Under the pieces are notes generated by a model. The model had not been told where the DNA came from, searched no databases, and saw nothing but the letters and a program-made list of their open reading frames with translations. From Agaribacterium sp. ZY112 (GTDB lineage: Bacteria; Pseudomonadota; Gammaproteobacteria; Pseudomonadales; Cellvibrionaceae): a stretch of DNA of 64,000 nt. The DNA lies in NCBI RefSeq assembly GCF_041346925.1, contig NZ_CP166840.1, positions 434,001 through 498,000 of the forward strand, given 5' to 3'. Numbering within the stretch: position 1 is the stretch's first letter; every line of letters begins with the position of its first letter. Shown piece after piece: positions 46,751 through 54,928 of the stretch. The position numbers and the translations under genes were made by a program.

Positions 46751-47602
46751 CTAATAATGAAAACTTAAACCAATACGTACACTCTCTTTTTTCTGATTGT
46801 AATAGCGAATCACCTCACCATAACCCCAAAAATACTGAACGAATATGGTTGGTTTAAAGGCTTTAAAAGGTTGTCGATAGTGTAAACCGATGACTCGCTG
46901 ACCATGTTCAAAATTAAGCCATCCATCTCCTGGCACCAACTTAAAAGACAGGTCAAGCTCATTGTTTTTCCAATCAATCACATCACGATAAGCAAAGTTC
47001 ATTTCCCAGGGGCCAAGATATTCATTGATATCTTTATTGTTCTTACTTTTTTGTATATCGCTAAACAAAGTGGTTGTCCAAACCAACTGCTTACCCGCAG
47101 GTTCAAACATAGAATTCAAGCGTAGCTGCCACCTATCCCAGGATCGGCTCACCTCGCCTTGCTCACCATTAGAGCGGTGAAACCAACCTGCATCAACTGA
47201 AACCAAAGGCCCCTCATCCAACATAAAGCGGTAAAAGGATTCCGGCATAAAATTATTATCTTCCGCCGGTAAATGCTCATGATAAATATCCCACAAGACC
47301 AAATTGGTATAAGCCAAATACCACTCGGCAAGTATTCGATATTTAAAGCTGTATTGCAGCAGTAAATCTTCGTCATTTAAGATGGCGTAATTCAGCTTAT
47401 ATAAAGAGAAATCTTGATCTTTATTGCTACCTACAACCGCATCTTTCACTTTAGCTGAGCGCTGCTCTTGAGCACTTATAGACTTAGATGCATCCCAGGC
47501 AGGGGCATCAAGTGCAGTAGCACCTAATGAAGAAAACACACCCAGCACTAATAGTACACGTAAGCTATTTATCACCTGCAAGCTACAGCTATATAACGCC
47601 AC
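46751..47602 (-). CDS. pldA: Outer-membrane phospholipase A
   Basis: 283 residues with an N-terminal signal-like helix and an outer-membrane barrel. WFHRSNGEQGEVSRSWDRW contains the OMPLA catalytic His and Ser (HxSNG) and the downstream SRSW(D/N)R element; in E. coli an Asn completes the triad. The C-terminus is aromatic-rich (RIGLSFHY). The enzyme hydrolyses phospholipids that have leaked into the outer leaflet. It is convergent with the Omp85-type gene, 15 bp away. Confidence 0.88.
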   Translation of the reverse strand: MALYSCSLQVINSLRVLLVLGVFSSLGATALDAPAWDASKSISAQEQRSAKVKDAVVGSNKDQDFSLYKLNYAILNDEDLLLQYSFKYRILAEWYLAYTNLVLWDIYHEHLPAEDNNFMPESFYRFMLDEGPLVSVDAGWFHRSNGEQGEVSRSWDRWQLRLNSMFEPAGKQLVWTTTLFSDIQKSKNNKDINEYLGPWEMNFAYRDVIDWKNNELDLSFKLVPGDGWLNFEHGQRVIGLHYRQPFKAFKPTIFVQYFWGYGEVIRYYNQKKESVRIGLSFHY

Positions 47603-47668
47603 AAAACACCCTATTTAATCATCAATTATTGTTAATACAATTTTGCTTTAATCGCATTACTCAGAAAT

Positions 47669-48565
47669 CTATGAAATCGACTCAAAGCCTTGTTGAGCAA
47701 GCAGTAGCGCTCCATATTCAGCAGCCTGTTCTGCTGGCAATAACACAGCAGATAAACCTTGACTGAAATAAGGCCGATAAGCATCCGCTAAACCACCACT
47801 GATAACAATACGACCTACATCAACACAGCTCATGCTAGTTACCATATTTTCTATATAAGTGACGGCTTCTGCAATCAGACTTAAAGCAACTTGATCGTCT
47901 TGTTTTGCAGCCTTAAAAACAAGTGGTGCTAAAGCTGCAAAATCTCGTTGAGTCGCCCCCTGTAAAGCTTGAATTAGGCCCAACTCATCACTGCAATTAA
48001 AAAAGTCGAATAAAAACGCCAACAATAAAGTCTCTTGGGCGAGCCCATCCACACTTAATAAACTCATTTCCAGCGCTTTTAAGCCTAACCATGCTCCACT
48101 TGCTTTATCACCAATAGGAAAACCATGCCCGCCCCAACTATAAACTTGGCTAGACACACGAGCATAAGCACAAGAACCCGTACCTAATACAATAATGCCG
48201 CCATCTTGCTCACCGTGCTCAGCAAGACAAGCAATATCTAAATCACTGCTAACATGCACTTGTAACCAGGGGTGAGCCCAAGCCTTTAAGGCGTGTTTCA
48301 CCGAGCTGATATTCGCTCCAGCTACGCCCATACCAACAACTAAGCTGCTCATATTCCTGATAGTAGCTTGCTCACAAGCTTGTAGAATAGCCGCCTGTAT
48401 AGATTCAAGCGCCAAGTCGAAATCCTGCCAAGCATTGGCAGGCCCACCTTGGCCACTGGCGATTATTTCTGCTTGTTGATTTTGAATAAGTGCCCGGCAA
48501 CCCGTGCCTCCAGCATCAACACCAACAAAATAAATTCCTTGTTGATTAGTCATTGAGCAAGCCAT
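47669..48565 (-). CDS. N-acetylglucosamine kinase-like protein (BadF/BadG/BcrA/BcrD ATPase family)
   Basis: 298 residues of the ASKHA fold. FVGVDAGGTGCRALI is the phosphate-1 motif, IVLGTGSCAYA phosphate-2, and VVISGGLADAYRPYF the adenosine motif. Family members include eukaryotic-type GlcNAc kinase. The stop-overlap with nagA, which directly precedes it, supports GlcNAc as substrate: the kinase makes GlcNAc-6-P and NagA deacetylates it. No NagB or transporter gene is adjacent. An alternative ATG is at 48553. Confidence 0.82.
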   Translation of the reverse strand: MACSMTNQQGIYFVGVDAGGTGCRALIQNQQAEIIASGQGGPANAWQDFDLALESIQAAILQACEQATIRNMSSLVVGMGVAGANISSVKHALKAWAHPWLQVHVSSDLDIACLAEHGEQDGGIIVLGTGSCAYARVSSQVYSWGGHGFPIGDKASGAWLGLKALEMSLLSVDGLAQETLLLAFLFDFFNCSDELGLIQALQGATQRDFAALAPLVFKAAKQDDQVALSLIAEAVTYIENMVTSMSCVDVGRIVISGGLADAYRPYFSQGLSAVLLPAEQAAEYGALLLAQQGFESIS

Positions 48566-49709
48566 CTTTATCCAATGCGTAATACCTACCTTTTTGCCAC
48601 AACTCTTGTAGGTTCAAGTCTTTATCTAAATGCAATAAAGAGGCATCACGCCCCTTGGCAATAGAGCCAAGCTTATGATCTAGAGACATCATTTGAGCAG
48701 GGTATAAGCTGGCCATGTTCACAGCTTCAAACAGTTCGATATCTAAGCGTTCTACACAGTTCCTTAGTGCACTGAGCATATCCAAGTCTGAACCTGCAAG
48801 CACATTGTCTGCCGTGGCACAGCGGCCTTCTCTGGCTTGTATCAACTCGCCGTTTAAATAAAAAGATTTTTCTTTGGCTCCCACACTCGGCATAGCATCA
48901 GTAACCAAAACAACCTTGCCGCGAGGTTTAGCAGCTAGCGCAAGCTTAAGTGAAGCATCATGAACATGATAACCATCCACAATAATAGATACCCAGCTTT
49001 CTTTATCATTTAAGGCAGCACCCACCACACCCGGCTCACGACTATTTAGAGGTGTCATTGCATTATATAAATGGGTAAAACTACTTAAACCCGCTTTTAA
49101 GGCCGCTTGTGTTTGTTCAAAGTTGGCGGCGGTATGGCCTGCTGCAATCACCAAGCCCTGATCCACCAACTGTTTAATATAGGAGCTGCTATTTTGCTCA
49201 GGCGCTAAGGTTAATAAAAGACGCCCTCGCCGTTTTTCTTGAAACAGCTTTATATTTTCTTCATTAAGAGAGCAAAACACATCGTCATTATGCACACCTT
49301 TGCGCTGGGCATTTAAAAATGGCCCCTCAAGATGCAAACCTTGCACACTTGGAACAGAATCCAGCGCCTCATTTAGGCAGTTCAAACATTGTTCTACGAC
49401 AGCCAGCTCATCGCTTATTAGGGTCGGCAGCATGGCTGTTGTACCAAAGGTCAAATGCGCTCGTGCGATGGCAGCCATCCCCGCCACGCTGGGCTGGTCA
49501 TTAAGCAAGACACCAGCACCGCCATTTACTTGGGTATCAAAAAAGCCGGGGACTAAATAACCACCATTTAAATCGATAGATGACATCTCGGCCGAGAACT
49601 CATTAACAGAAACAATGGACTCGATTTTCTCTCCGTTAAGTAGCACAACCACATCAGTCAACCATGCATGTTGATGATGCACGCGGGCATTGATCAAAGC
49701 TTGGCGCAC
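48546..49709 (-). CDS. nagA: N-acetylglucosamine-6-phosphate deacetylase
   Basis: 387 residues of the amidohydrolase family. The motifs are GFFDTQVNGGAGVLLND, LHLEGPFLN with the metal-binding Glu, AAGHTAANFEQ, FTHLYNAM, and LVTDAMPS with the catalytic Asp. It converts GlcNAc-6-P to GlcN-6-P. It overlaps the sugar-kinase gene by 20 bp. The unit fits catabolism of chitin- or peptidoglycan-derived GlcNAc. Confidence 0.93.
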   Translation of the reverse strand: MRQALINARVHHQHAWLTDVVVLLNGEKIESIVSVNEFSAEMSSIDLNGGYLVPGFFDTQVNGGAGVLLNDQPSVAGMAAIARAHLTFGTTAMLPTLISDELAVVEQCLNCLNEALDSVPSVQGLHLEGPFLNAQRKGVHNDDVFCSLNEENIKLFQEKRRGRLLLTLAPEQNSSSYIKQLVDQGLVIAAGHTAANFEQTQAALKAGLSSFTHLYNAMTPLNSREPGVVGAALNDKESWVSIIVDGYHVHDASLKLALAAKPRGKVVLVTDAMPSVGAKEKSFYLNGELIQAREGRCATADNVLAGSDLDMLSALRNCVERLDIELFEAVNMASLYPAQMMSLDHKLGSIAKGRDASLLHLDKDLNLQELWQKGRYYALDKDGLLND

Positions 49710-49910
49710 GCCATTCTCCTAAAATGAAGCTCTAACAACAAAGGGCCAATTGTAGCGACTCCATCGCACATCCACCTATTTTTCTTAGCAAGTTGTCACG
49801 AATTGCTCACAATACACGTGATAATCCCTAATTAAACAAAAAGTGCATTGATAATTTCATACGAGGCACCTAGCATGGTCAGCCTTAATCCGTGCTAACA
49901 AGGTTGTTTA

Positions 49911-50993
49911 ATGCGACGCTTTCGCTCTCTACTTATTTGTTTTATGGCTTCTGCTGCTTTAACAGCCTGCCAAACTCAAACCCAGACTCCAACTGACAGC
50001 ACAAGCGCTGATAGCAAGGAGATGCCTCGCATTAGCAATTATCAAACGGGTCGTCTTGAAATCTACGATGACAGGGCTCTGAACTTCTTTGAGCAAGACC
50101 AACAAGCCCATGTACTTGCAGAAGGTTTCGAGTGGACTGAAGGCCCTCTGTGGGTAGAGAGCGGTCAATACCTTTTGTTCTCAGACATTCCACGCAATAA
50201 AATTATGAAATATGAGCCTGAGTCAAAAACACTCAGTACCTATCTAGATAACTCCGGTTGGAGCAGTTCAACCCATCTTGAAGGTTACGGCTCCAATGGT
50301 TTGTTATTAAATCAGAACGATGAATTAATATTAATGCAAACAGGGCAACGCCAAGTCGCACTTATGCAAGCGAGCTTGGAGCAACCCAAAAGTGAGTTCC
50401 TTAGCCTCGCCTCTCACTATCAAGGTAAACGCTTAAACAGCCCCAATGATGCGGTATTTGATAACAACTTCAATCTGTATTTTACCGACCCAACTCACGG
50501 TTTAAACGATAAAGACAAGCGTTATTCAGAGCTCGACTTTAGTGGTGTCTATCGTATCAATGCCGATAAAGAGTTAAGCCTTGTCAGCGATGAACTGAGC
50601 TTTCCAAATGGCATTGGCTTATCAACTGATGAAAAAACGCTGTATGTTGCGGTCTCAGATAAAACCCATGCCGCTTGGTACCACTTTGATGTAAAGAGCG
50701 ATGGCAGTTTAGGTAAAGCCAAGATTTTTTATGACGCCAAAGAAGAAGTAGACACAAGCGATAAAGAGCACCCAGGTTTGCCAGATGGCATGAGTGTGCA
50801 CAGCAGCGGCGCCATCTTTGCTACAGGCCCCCATGGTTTATGGTTATTTGCCCCAGACGGCACAGTATTAGCGCGAGTATTTATTGACTCGTTGGTATCC
50901 AACGCCGAGCTTAATGCTGATGAAAGCGTTGTTTACCTAAGTGCCGACGACTATCTTATGAGCTTTAATATCAAAAAAGGCGCTCATCTTTAA
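49911..50993 (+). CDS. SMP-30/gluconolactonase-like lipoprotein
   Basis: 360 residues with a lipoprotein signal peptide (Leu-Thr-Ala-Cys at about 20). The six-bladed propeller of the SMP-30/gluconolactonase family carries its metal ligands in GFEWTEGPLW (Glu), NSPNDAVFD (Asn) and GLPDGMSV (Asp). It is likely a periplasmic or surface lactonase for a sugar lactone; the exact substrate is unknown. It is divergent to nagA, separated by 201 bp. Confidence 0.87.
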   Translation: MRRFRSLLICFMASAALTACQTQTQTPTDSTSADSKEMPRISNYQTGRLEIYDDRALNFFEQDQQAHVLAEGFEWTEGPLWVESGQYLLFSDIPRNKIMKYEPESKTLSTYLDNSGWSSSTHLEGYGSNGLLLNQNDELILMQTGQRQVALMQASLEQPKSEFLSLASHYQGKRLNSPNDAVFDNNFNLYFTDPTHGLNDKDKRYSELDFSGVYRINADKELSLVSDELSFPNGIGLSTDEKTLYVAVSDKTHAAWYHFDVKSDGSLGKAKIFYDAKEEVDTSDKEHPGLPDGMSVHSSGAIFATGPHGLWLFAPDGTVLARVFIDSLVSNAELNADESVVYLSADDYLMSFNIKKGAHL

Positions 50994-51004
50994 ATAGACA
51001 TGAT

Positions 51005-51029
51005 AAGCCACCTATACAAAAGGTGGCTT
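51005..51029. terminator. Bidirectional terminator between lactonase and ATP-grasp genes
   Basis: A 9-bp stem AAGCCACCT / AGGTGGCTT with a 7-nt loop, lying between convergent genes 12 bp after the lactonase stop. A short T run follows rightward. Confidence 0.78.
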
Positions 51030-51046
51030 TAGCAGCACAGCCAACC

Positions 51047-51991
51047 CTAACTCAGTAATAACTGAGTAAAAGCATGCCTCAAGTTATAAGTATCACGATC
51101 TTCCATAAACAAAAACTGACCCGATGGGTTAATTTCAAGAAAGACCCACTCTCCTTTTGAATTTTGCCTAAAATCCAAAGCGCCATAATCCAAGCCCAAG
51201 ACCTTCATCAAACTGAAAATCATAGTTTGTAACTCTATAGGCAAAGAGATGCTTAGCCACTGAACAGACGTATCGAGACGCCAATCGAGATACGCCACTT
51301 CTGAGCGACTAGATACTTCCGCAGCAAAGACTTGATCACCAATAACAGTAACCCTTACATCACGCCCCAAATCAATTAACTCTTGAAAGATCACAGGAGC
51401 GTACTTCAGCGTTTGCAAGTCCTCATTGAGTTCCTCACTCCACTCTCGAGTTTCTACAATGCGCCAAGATGGAGAGTGAAAAGCCTTAAAGACAACACGC
51501 CCCTTATACTTAGCAACAAAATCTCGAACAGCATTCGGATCATTGCACATTAGAGTATCAGGAATGTTAAGACCTAAGGCTTTTGCATGCTTAAGTTGAT
51601 AGGGCTTATGGTCCGCCATAGACTGCTGCAAAGGATCGTTAATTAAACGGCAACCCGAGGCCAATAAAGCTCCACGAATTAAACGATCACTTTCAATTAA
51701 GCAGTAGTTGCGCACTCGCGGGTCATCAATGTCATCGGGTATCTCCGCTGCCATAGGCCTACGCCACCAGCATGATGCATATTGAGACAGCTCTATACTA
51801 CGCTCACCGACGCCATCAAGAACAACACCTCGACTGTCGCTATAAAATGAAAGTTGCTGCTTAGCAGGAAAACCCGAACTATCCCAAATTTGCACCTCGG
51901 CTAATTCTTTTGACTCAATATACGCTGCGATATCCTGAGCGTGAGCATCGTCTTGCGGCGCCAGAATTAAAACCTTGTTCTTAGTCACCAT
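51047..51991 (-). CDS. MvdD/RimK-like ATP-grasp ligase, possible peptide or protein modifier
   Basis: 314 residues. The N-terminal region has the CWWRRPM stretch typical of MvdC/MvdD-type ligases. RLINDPLQQSMADHKPYQLKHAKALGLNIPDTLMCND is the family's ATP-grasp entry, DVRVTVIG is the (D)xR strand, LDYGALDFR and FLEINPSGQFLFME carry the metal-binding Glu and Asn. MvdC/MvdD-like enzymes join Ser/Thr or Lys side chains to Asp/Glu of precursor peptides (graspetides). Its ATG lies inside the end of the upstream gene (7-bp overlap), so that protein is the obvious partner. No transporter or protease gene is adjacent. Confidence 0.82.
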   Translation of the reverse strand: MVTKNKVLILAPQDDAHAQDIAAYIESKELAEVQIWDSSGFPAKQQLSFYSDSRGVVLDGVGERSIELSQYASCWWRRPMAAEIPDDIDDPRVRNYCLIESDRLIRGALLASGCRLINDPLQQSMADHKPYQLKHAKALGLNIPDTLMCNDPNAVRDFVAKYKGRVVFKAFHSPSWRIVETREWSEELNEDLQTLKYAPVIFQELIDLGRDVRVTVIGDQVFAAEVSSRSEVAYLDWRLDTSVQWLSISLPIELQTMIFSLMKVLGLDYGALDFRQNSKGEWVFLEINPSGQFLFMEDRDTYNLRHAFTQLLLS

Positions 51992-52758
51992 GGAAAGTTC
52001 AAACCTCCACGGAAAGAACCGTGACCACTATCATCTTGCTCTTCATCAGCTCTTGCATCAGCCACATAATAAACCCCATATGAATCACAGGTAGGCAATA
52101 ATAAACCGGTCATTTTAGTACAGGTTCCCTGAACCGCTGTTTGATAAGCAGTGCTATAAGAACAGCTAGTACTATTATCCTTATTAAGGCCACCAGGTGA
52201 AAAACCACCAAAATCCAAATCGGGTAAGTCGACACCAGGAATACGCCCAGGATACTCCCATTCAATTGGAGGTAACTCTTTAGGCCCTGGTAAATCACCA
52301 CCAACACCTGTACGGCCAATGCTTAAAACCTGTTCCGCAGCTGAGGGCTGCAATAAAACAAAAGGATTATTGTTGGCTAATTTTTCAAGGGGGATGGTGA
52401 TATCGCTACCGGGCTTCGGAATTTCAAACGGGTCAACCACACCAACAACTTGCTGGTTAAAATCAGTAATAACTAAAACGCCACTTGTCATCGGCTCCTG
52501 ACCTTCTTTATAGGTCGCAAAAACCGTGTGATGTAACTTGGTATGAGGGTTGTAAAGAAGTTCAAACACATTTGAAACTTCCATACCTGACTCAAACACT
52601 TCGGCCAGTACTTGTAATACTCGCTTATCCTGCATAGAGGCGCGAGTATTATTTGGATACACACGCTCAGTTTCAGTCTTTGTTAAATCGTCATCAAATA
52701 ACGATGCCAATGTATTCAGTTTTTCTTCAGTTTTACTACTAGGTTTACATGCTTCCAT
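51985..52758 (-). CDS. Candidate substrate or partner protein of the ATP-grasp ligase
   Basis: 257 residues with no match that I recognise. Residues about 1-125 look like a folded, mixed alpha/beta leader with an acidic Leu-Phe-Asp-Asp-Asp stretch. Residues 140-185 are Pro/Gly-rich (GDLPGPKELPPIEWEYPG). The C-terminal 70 contain three Cys and many Ser/Thr (NSTSCSYSTAYQT), then an Asp/Glu-dense ADARADEEQDDSGHGS, ending in FRGGLNFPW. Donor hydroxyls followed by acceptor acids near the C-terminus are what a graspetide precursor would need, but the protein is far longer than known ones. It is the first gene of the pair; AAGGAT lies 13 bp before the ATG. Confidence 0.6.
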   Translation of the reverse strand: MEACKPSSKTEEKLNTLASLFDDDLTKTETERVYPNNTRASMQDKRVLQVLAEVFESGMEVSNVFELLYNPHTKLHHTVFATYKEGQEPMTSGVLVITDFNQQVVGVVDPFEIPKPGSDITIPLEKLANNNPFVLLQPSAAEQVLSIGRTGVGGDLPGPKELPPIEWEYPGRIPGVDLPDLDFGGFSPGGLNKDNSTSCSYSTAYQTAVQGTCTKMTGLLLPTCDSYGVYYVADARADEEQDDSGHGSFRGGLNFPW

Positions 52759-52896
52759 CTCTACATATCCTTATATAGTGTAAGAACGTCAATAAACAAT
52801 ATAACTCCCGTTTTTTACCGTTTATTTATATTACTTACCTCAGGACTTGTAACAAGGAAACTGAGTCACATATTTAGATTATATATGAGGGCTAAA

Positions 52897-52921
52897 GCGG
52901 CTTCGTTAGTAACAAAACCGC
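52897..52921 (-). terminator. Imperfect hairpin downstream of ilvA
   Basis: Read leftward, GCGG-TT-GTT pairs with AAC-AA-CCGC around a 3-nt loop with two symmetric mismatches. It lies 52 bp after the ilvA stop, followed by a weak TTT. The rest of 52759-52972 is AT-rich, as expected for the promoter of the next gene. Confidence 0.45.
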
Positions 52922-52972
52922 CTCAAAATAGAGCATTAATAGCAAGCAGGGAACTAGAAACCCTGAAGCGAG

Positions 52973-54484
52973 TTATAGGAAGAAAGTGTAAGCGGGGTTC
53001 TTACTTTCATCCCAGTAGCTGTAATTAAGATCATCTAATAACTGCTCTAAATCTTTGCGCTCGGCTTTAGGCACTTGCATGCCAACCAATACCCGCCCAA
53101 ACGCAGAGCCGTGGTTGCGATAGTGGAACATACTTATATTCCAGCGGCCTGCTAGCTTAGTTAAAAAGTTAAGTAGAGCACCTGGGCGTTCAGGAAATTC
53201 AAAACGGTACACACATTCATCATTGGCCTCAGGCGCTTTACCTCCAACCATATAACGCGTGTGCAACTTGGCCATTTCGTTGTCGGTCATATCGACAACC
53301 TCATAACCTGCACCTTGCAGCTTAGCCAGTATCTCTTCTCTATCGTTCTTATCCGGGCTAACCGCTAAACCGACAAAAATATGTGCTTGCTCATTATCTC
53401 TATAACGATAATTGAACTCGGTAATCGCACGGCGCCCCAGCAACTGGCAGAATTTTTTATAAGCACCCGGTTTTTCAGGAATGGTCACGGCAAAAATCGC
53501 TTCGCGCTTTTCCCCAATTTCTGTGCGCTCACTGATATAGCGAAGTCTATCGAAATTGGTATTGGCACCACTGTCGATGGCAACCACCGTTTTACCCTGC
53601 CAGTTATTAGCAGCCACATATTTTTTCAAACCAGCAAGAGACAATGCACCTGCAGGCTCCGCAATAGAGCGAGTATCTTCAAAAATATCTTTGATTGCCG
53701 CACACATTTCATCGGTACTTGCAGTAATCACCTCATCGACGCTTTCTTTGAGTACTCGATACGTTTCTTTACCGATCTGGGCGACAGCCACACCTTCGGC
53801 AAATAGGCCAACATGGCTCAAGGTGGCTCGGCGCTTTTTATCCCAAGCCAGCTTTAAACAAGCGCTGTCTTCGGCCTCAACCGCAATCACCTTGGTCTCT
53901 GGGCGAACGTGTTTAATATAAGCGGCAACACCGGCAGCCAAACCACCGCCGCCAACAGGAACAAAAACCGCATCGATATCACCGCTGTATTGGCGCAATA
54001 TCTCCATGCCAACAGTACCTTGCCCAGCAATCACATCACCGTCATCAAATGGATGCACATAGGTTAGGCCTTTTTCTTCCACCAACTTATTGGCGTGAGC
54101 AGCCGCTTCATCATAGGTGTCACCAACTAATACCGCCTTGGCACCACGGCGACGTACCGCATCCACTTTAATTTGTGGTGTCGTACGTGGCATAACGATG
54201 GTTGCCGCCACCCCCAAGTGCTGCGAAGCAAGCGCCAAACCTTGAGCGTGATTCCCTGCCGAAGCAGCGACAACACCCTTGGCTTTTTTGTCATCACTAA
54301 GCAAGCGTAATTTGTTATAGGCACCGCGAATTTTAAAACTGAATACAGGCTGTAAATCTTCGCGCTTGAGCAATACCTTGTTATCGCAGCGCGCGCTAAT
54401 CAGTGGGACTTCATCCAAAGGTGTTTCTATGGCGAGGTCGTAGATACGCGCATCGAGGATGCGTTTGATATAAGTTGCTGGCAT
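52973..54484 (-). CDS. ilvA: Threonine ammonia-lyase, biosynthetic (IlvA)
   Basis: 503 residues. The N-terminal PLP domain has the Schiff-base Lys in FSFKIRGAYNK, the ASAGNHAQG loop, and the GGGGLAAG phosphate cup. Two ACT-like regulatory domains (about 325-410 and 425-500) end the chain, the allosteric arrangement for isoleucine inhibition and valine activation. It deaminates threonine to 2-oxobutanoate for isoleucine synthesis. In many Gammaproteobacteria ilvA lies divergent to rpiA; here a GH117 gene separates them. Confidence 0.96.
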   Translation of the reverse strand: MPATYIKRILDARIYDLAIETPLDEVPLISARCDNKVLLKREDLQPVFSFKIRGAYNKLRLLSDDKKAKGVVAASAGNHAQGLALASQHLGVAATIVMPRTTPQIKVDAVRRRGAKAVLVGDTYDEAAAHANKLVEEKGLTYVHPFDDGDVIAGQGTVGMEILRQYSGDIDAVFVPVGGGGLAAGVAAYIKHVRPETKVIAVEAEDSACLKLAWDKKRRATLSHVGLFAEGVAVAQIGKETYRVLKESVDEVITASTDEMCAAIKDIFEDTRSIAEPAGALSLAGLKKYVAANNWQGKTVVAIDSGANTNFDRLRYISERTEIGEKREAIFAVTIPEKPGAYKKFCQLLGRRAITEFNYRYRDNEQAHIFVGLAVSPDKNDREEILAKLQGAGYEVVDMTDNEMAKLHTRYMVGGKAPEANDECVYRFEFPERPGALLNFLTKLAGRWNISMFHYRNHGSAFGRVLVGMQVPKAERKDLEQLLDDLNYSYWDESKNPAYTFFL

Positions 54485-54928
54485 GGCGCTCTTTTGTATT
54501 CCGTTTGGTGTTTACGTTAAAAGCCACGAATACTAAAGCATAGCTCGGCGCGAGTCATGCACGGCTAGCCAGAACAAGCACACTTATAGAGATACTTGAG
54601 ACAGACCAAAACAAACCTCCCCTGAATTTAAGGACAGCGTATTTAGCCTCAAGGTAAATACAGCCCTTAGCACTAGCTCAAAAACAATAACATCATGCCA
54701 AAGCATGGCGCCTAAAACGTTAAAACAAGACCTTAAGTATATTCCTTTCTAATAGGTCAAAACTTTGAACAAAACACGGTGAAAAGCCTAATTTTGTTAT
54801 ATATGATCGCGACCGCACTACACAGGAAGTTCTGTTGTGCTGATAAACATAAAAATAAGCTGAGCTGACAGAGTCAAAAATGAGTAGCAAATACTTGTTA
54901 CTAAGCTAACGATCTAAAGGAAAAATAG
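54485..54928. other. Intergenic region between ilvA and the GH117 gene
   Basis: 444 bp with no gene that I can support. It must hold both divergent promoters. AT-rich sequence around 54791-54810 (TTATATATGAT) could be a -10 region for the GH117 gene. A near-perfect inverted repeat AGTAGCAA / TTGTTACT at 54883-54902, in the presumed leader 27 bp before the ATG, may be an operator. AAAGGAAAAATAG precedes the GH117 start. Confidence 0.4.

Noticed and set aside
49801..49813. Sequence resembling a lac operator half-site upstream of the lactonase gene
   Set aside because: Only one half matches (GCTCACAAT) and no LacI-type gene is present in the window.
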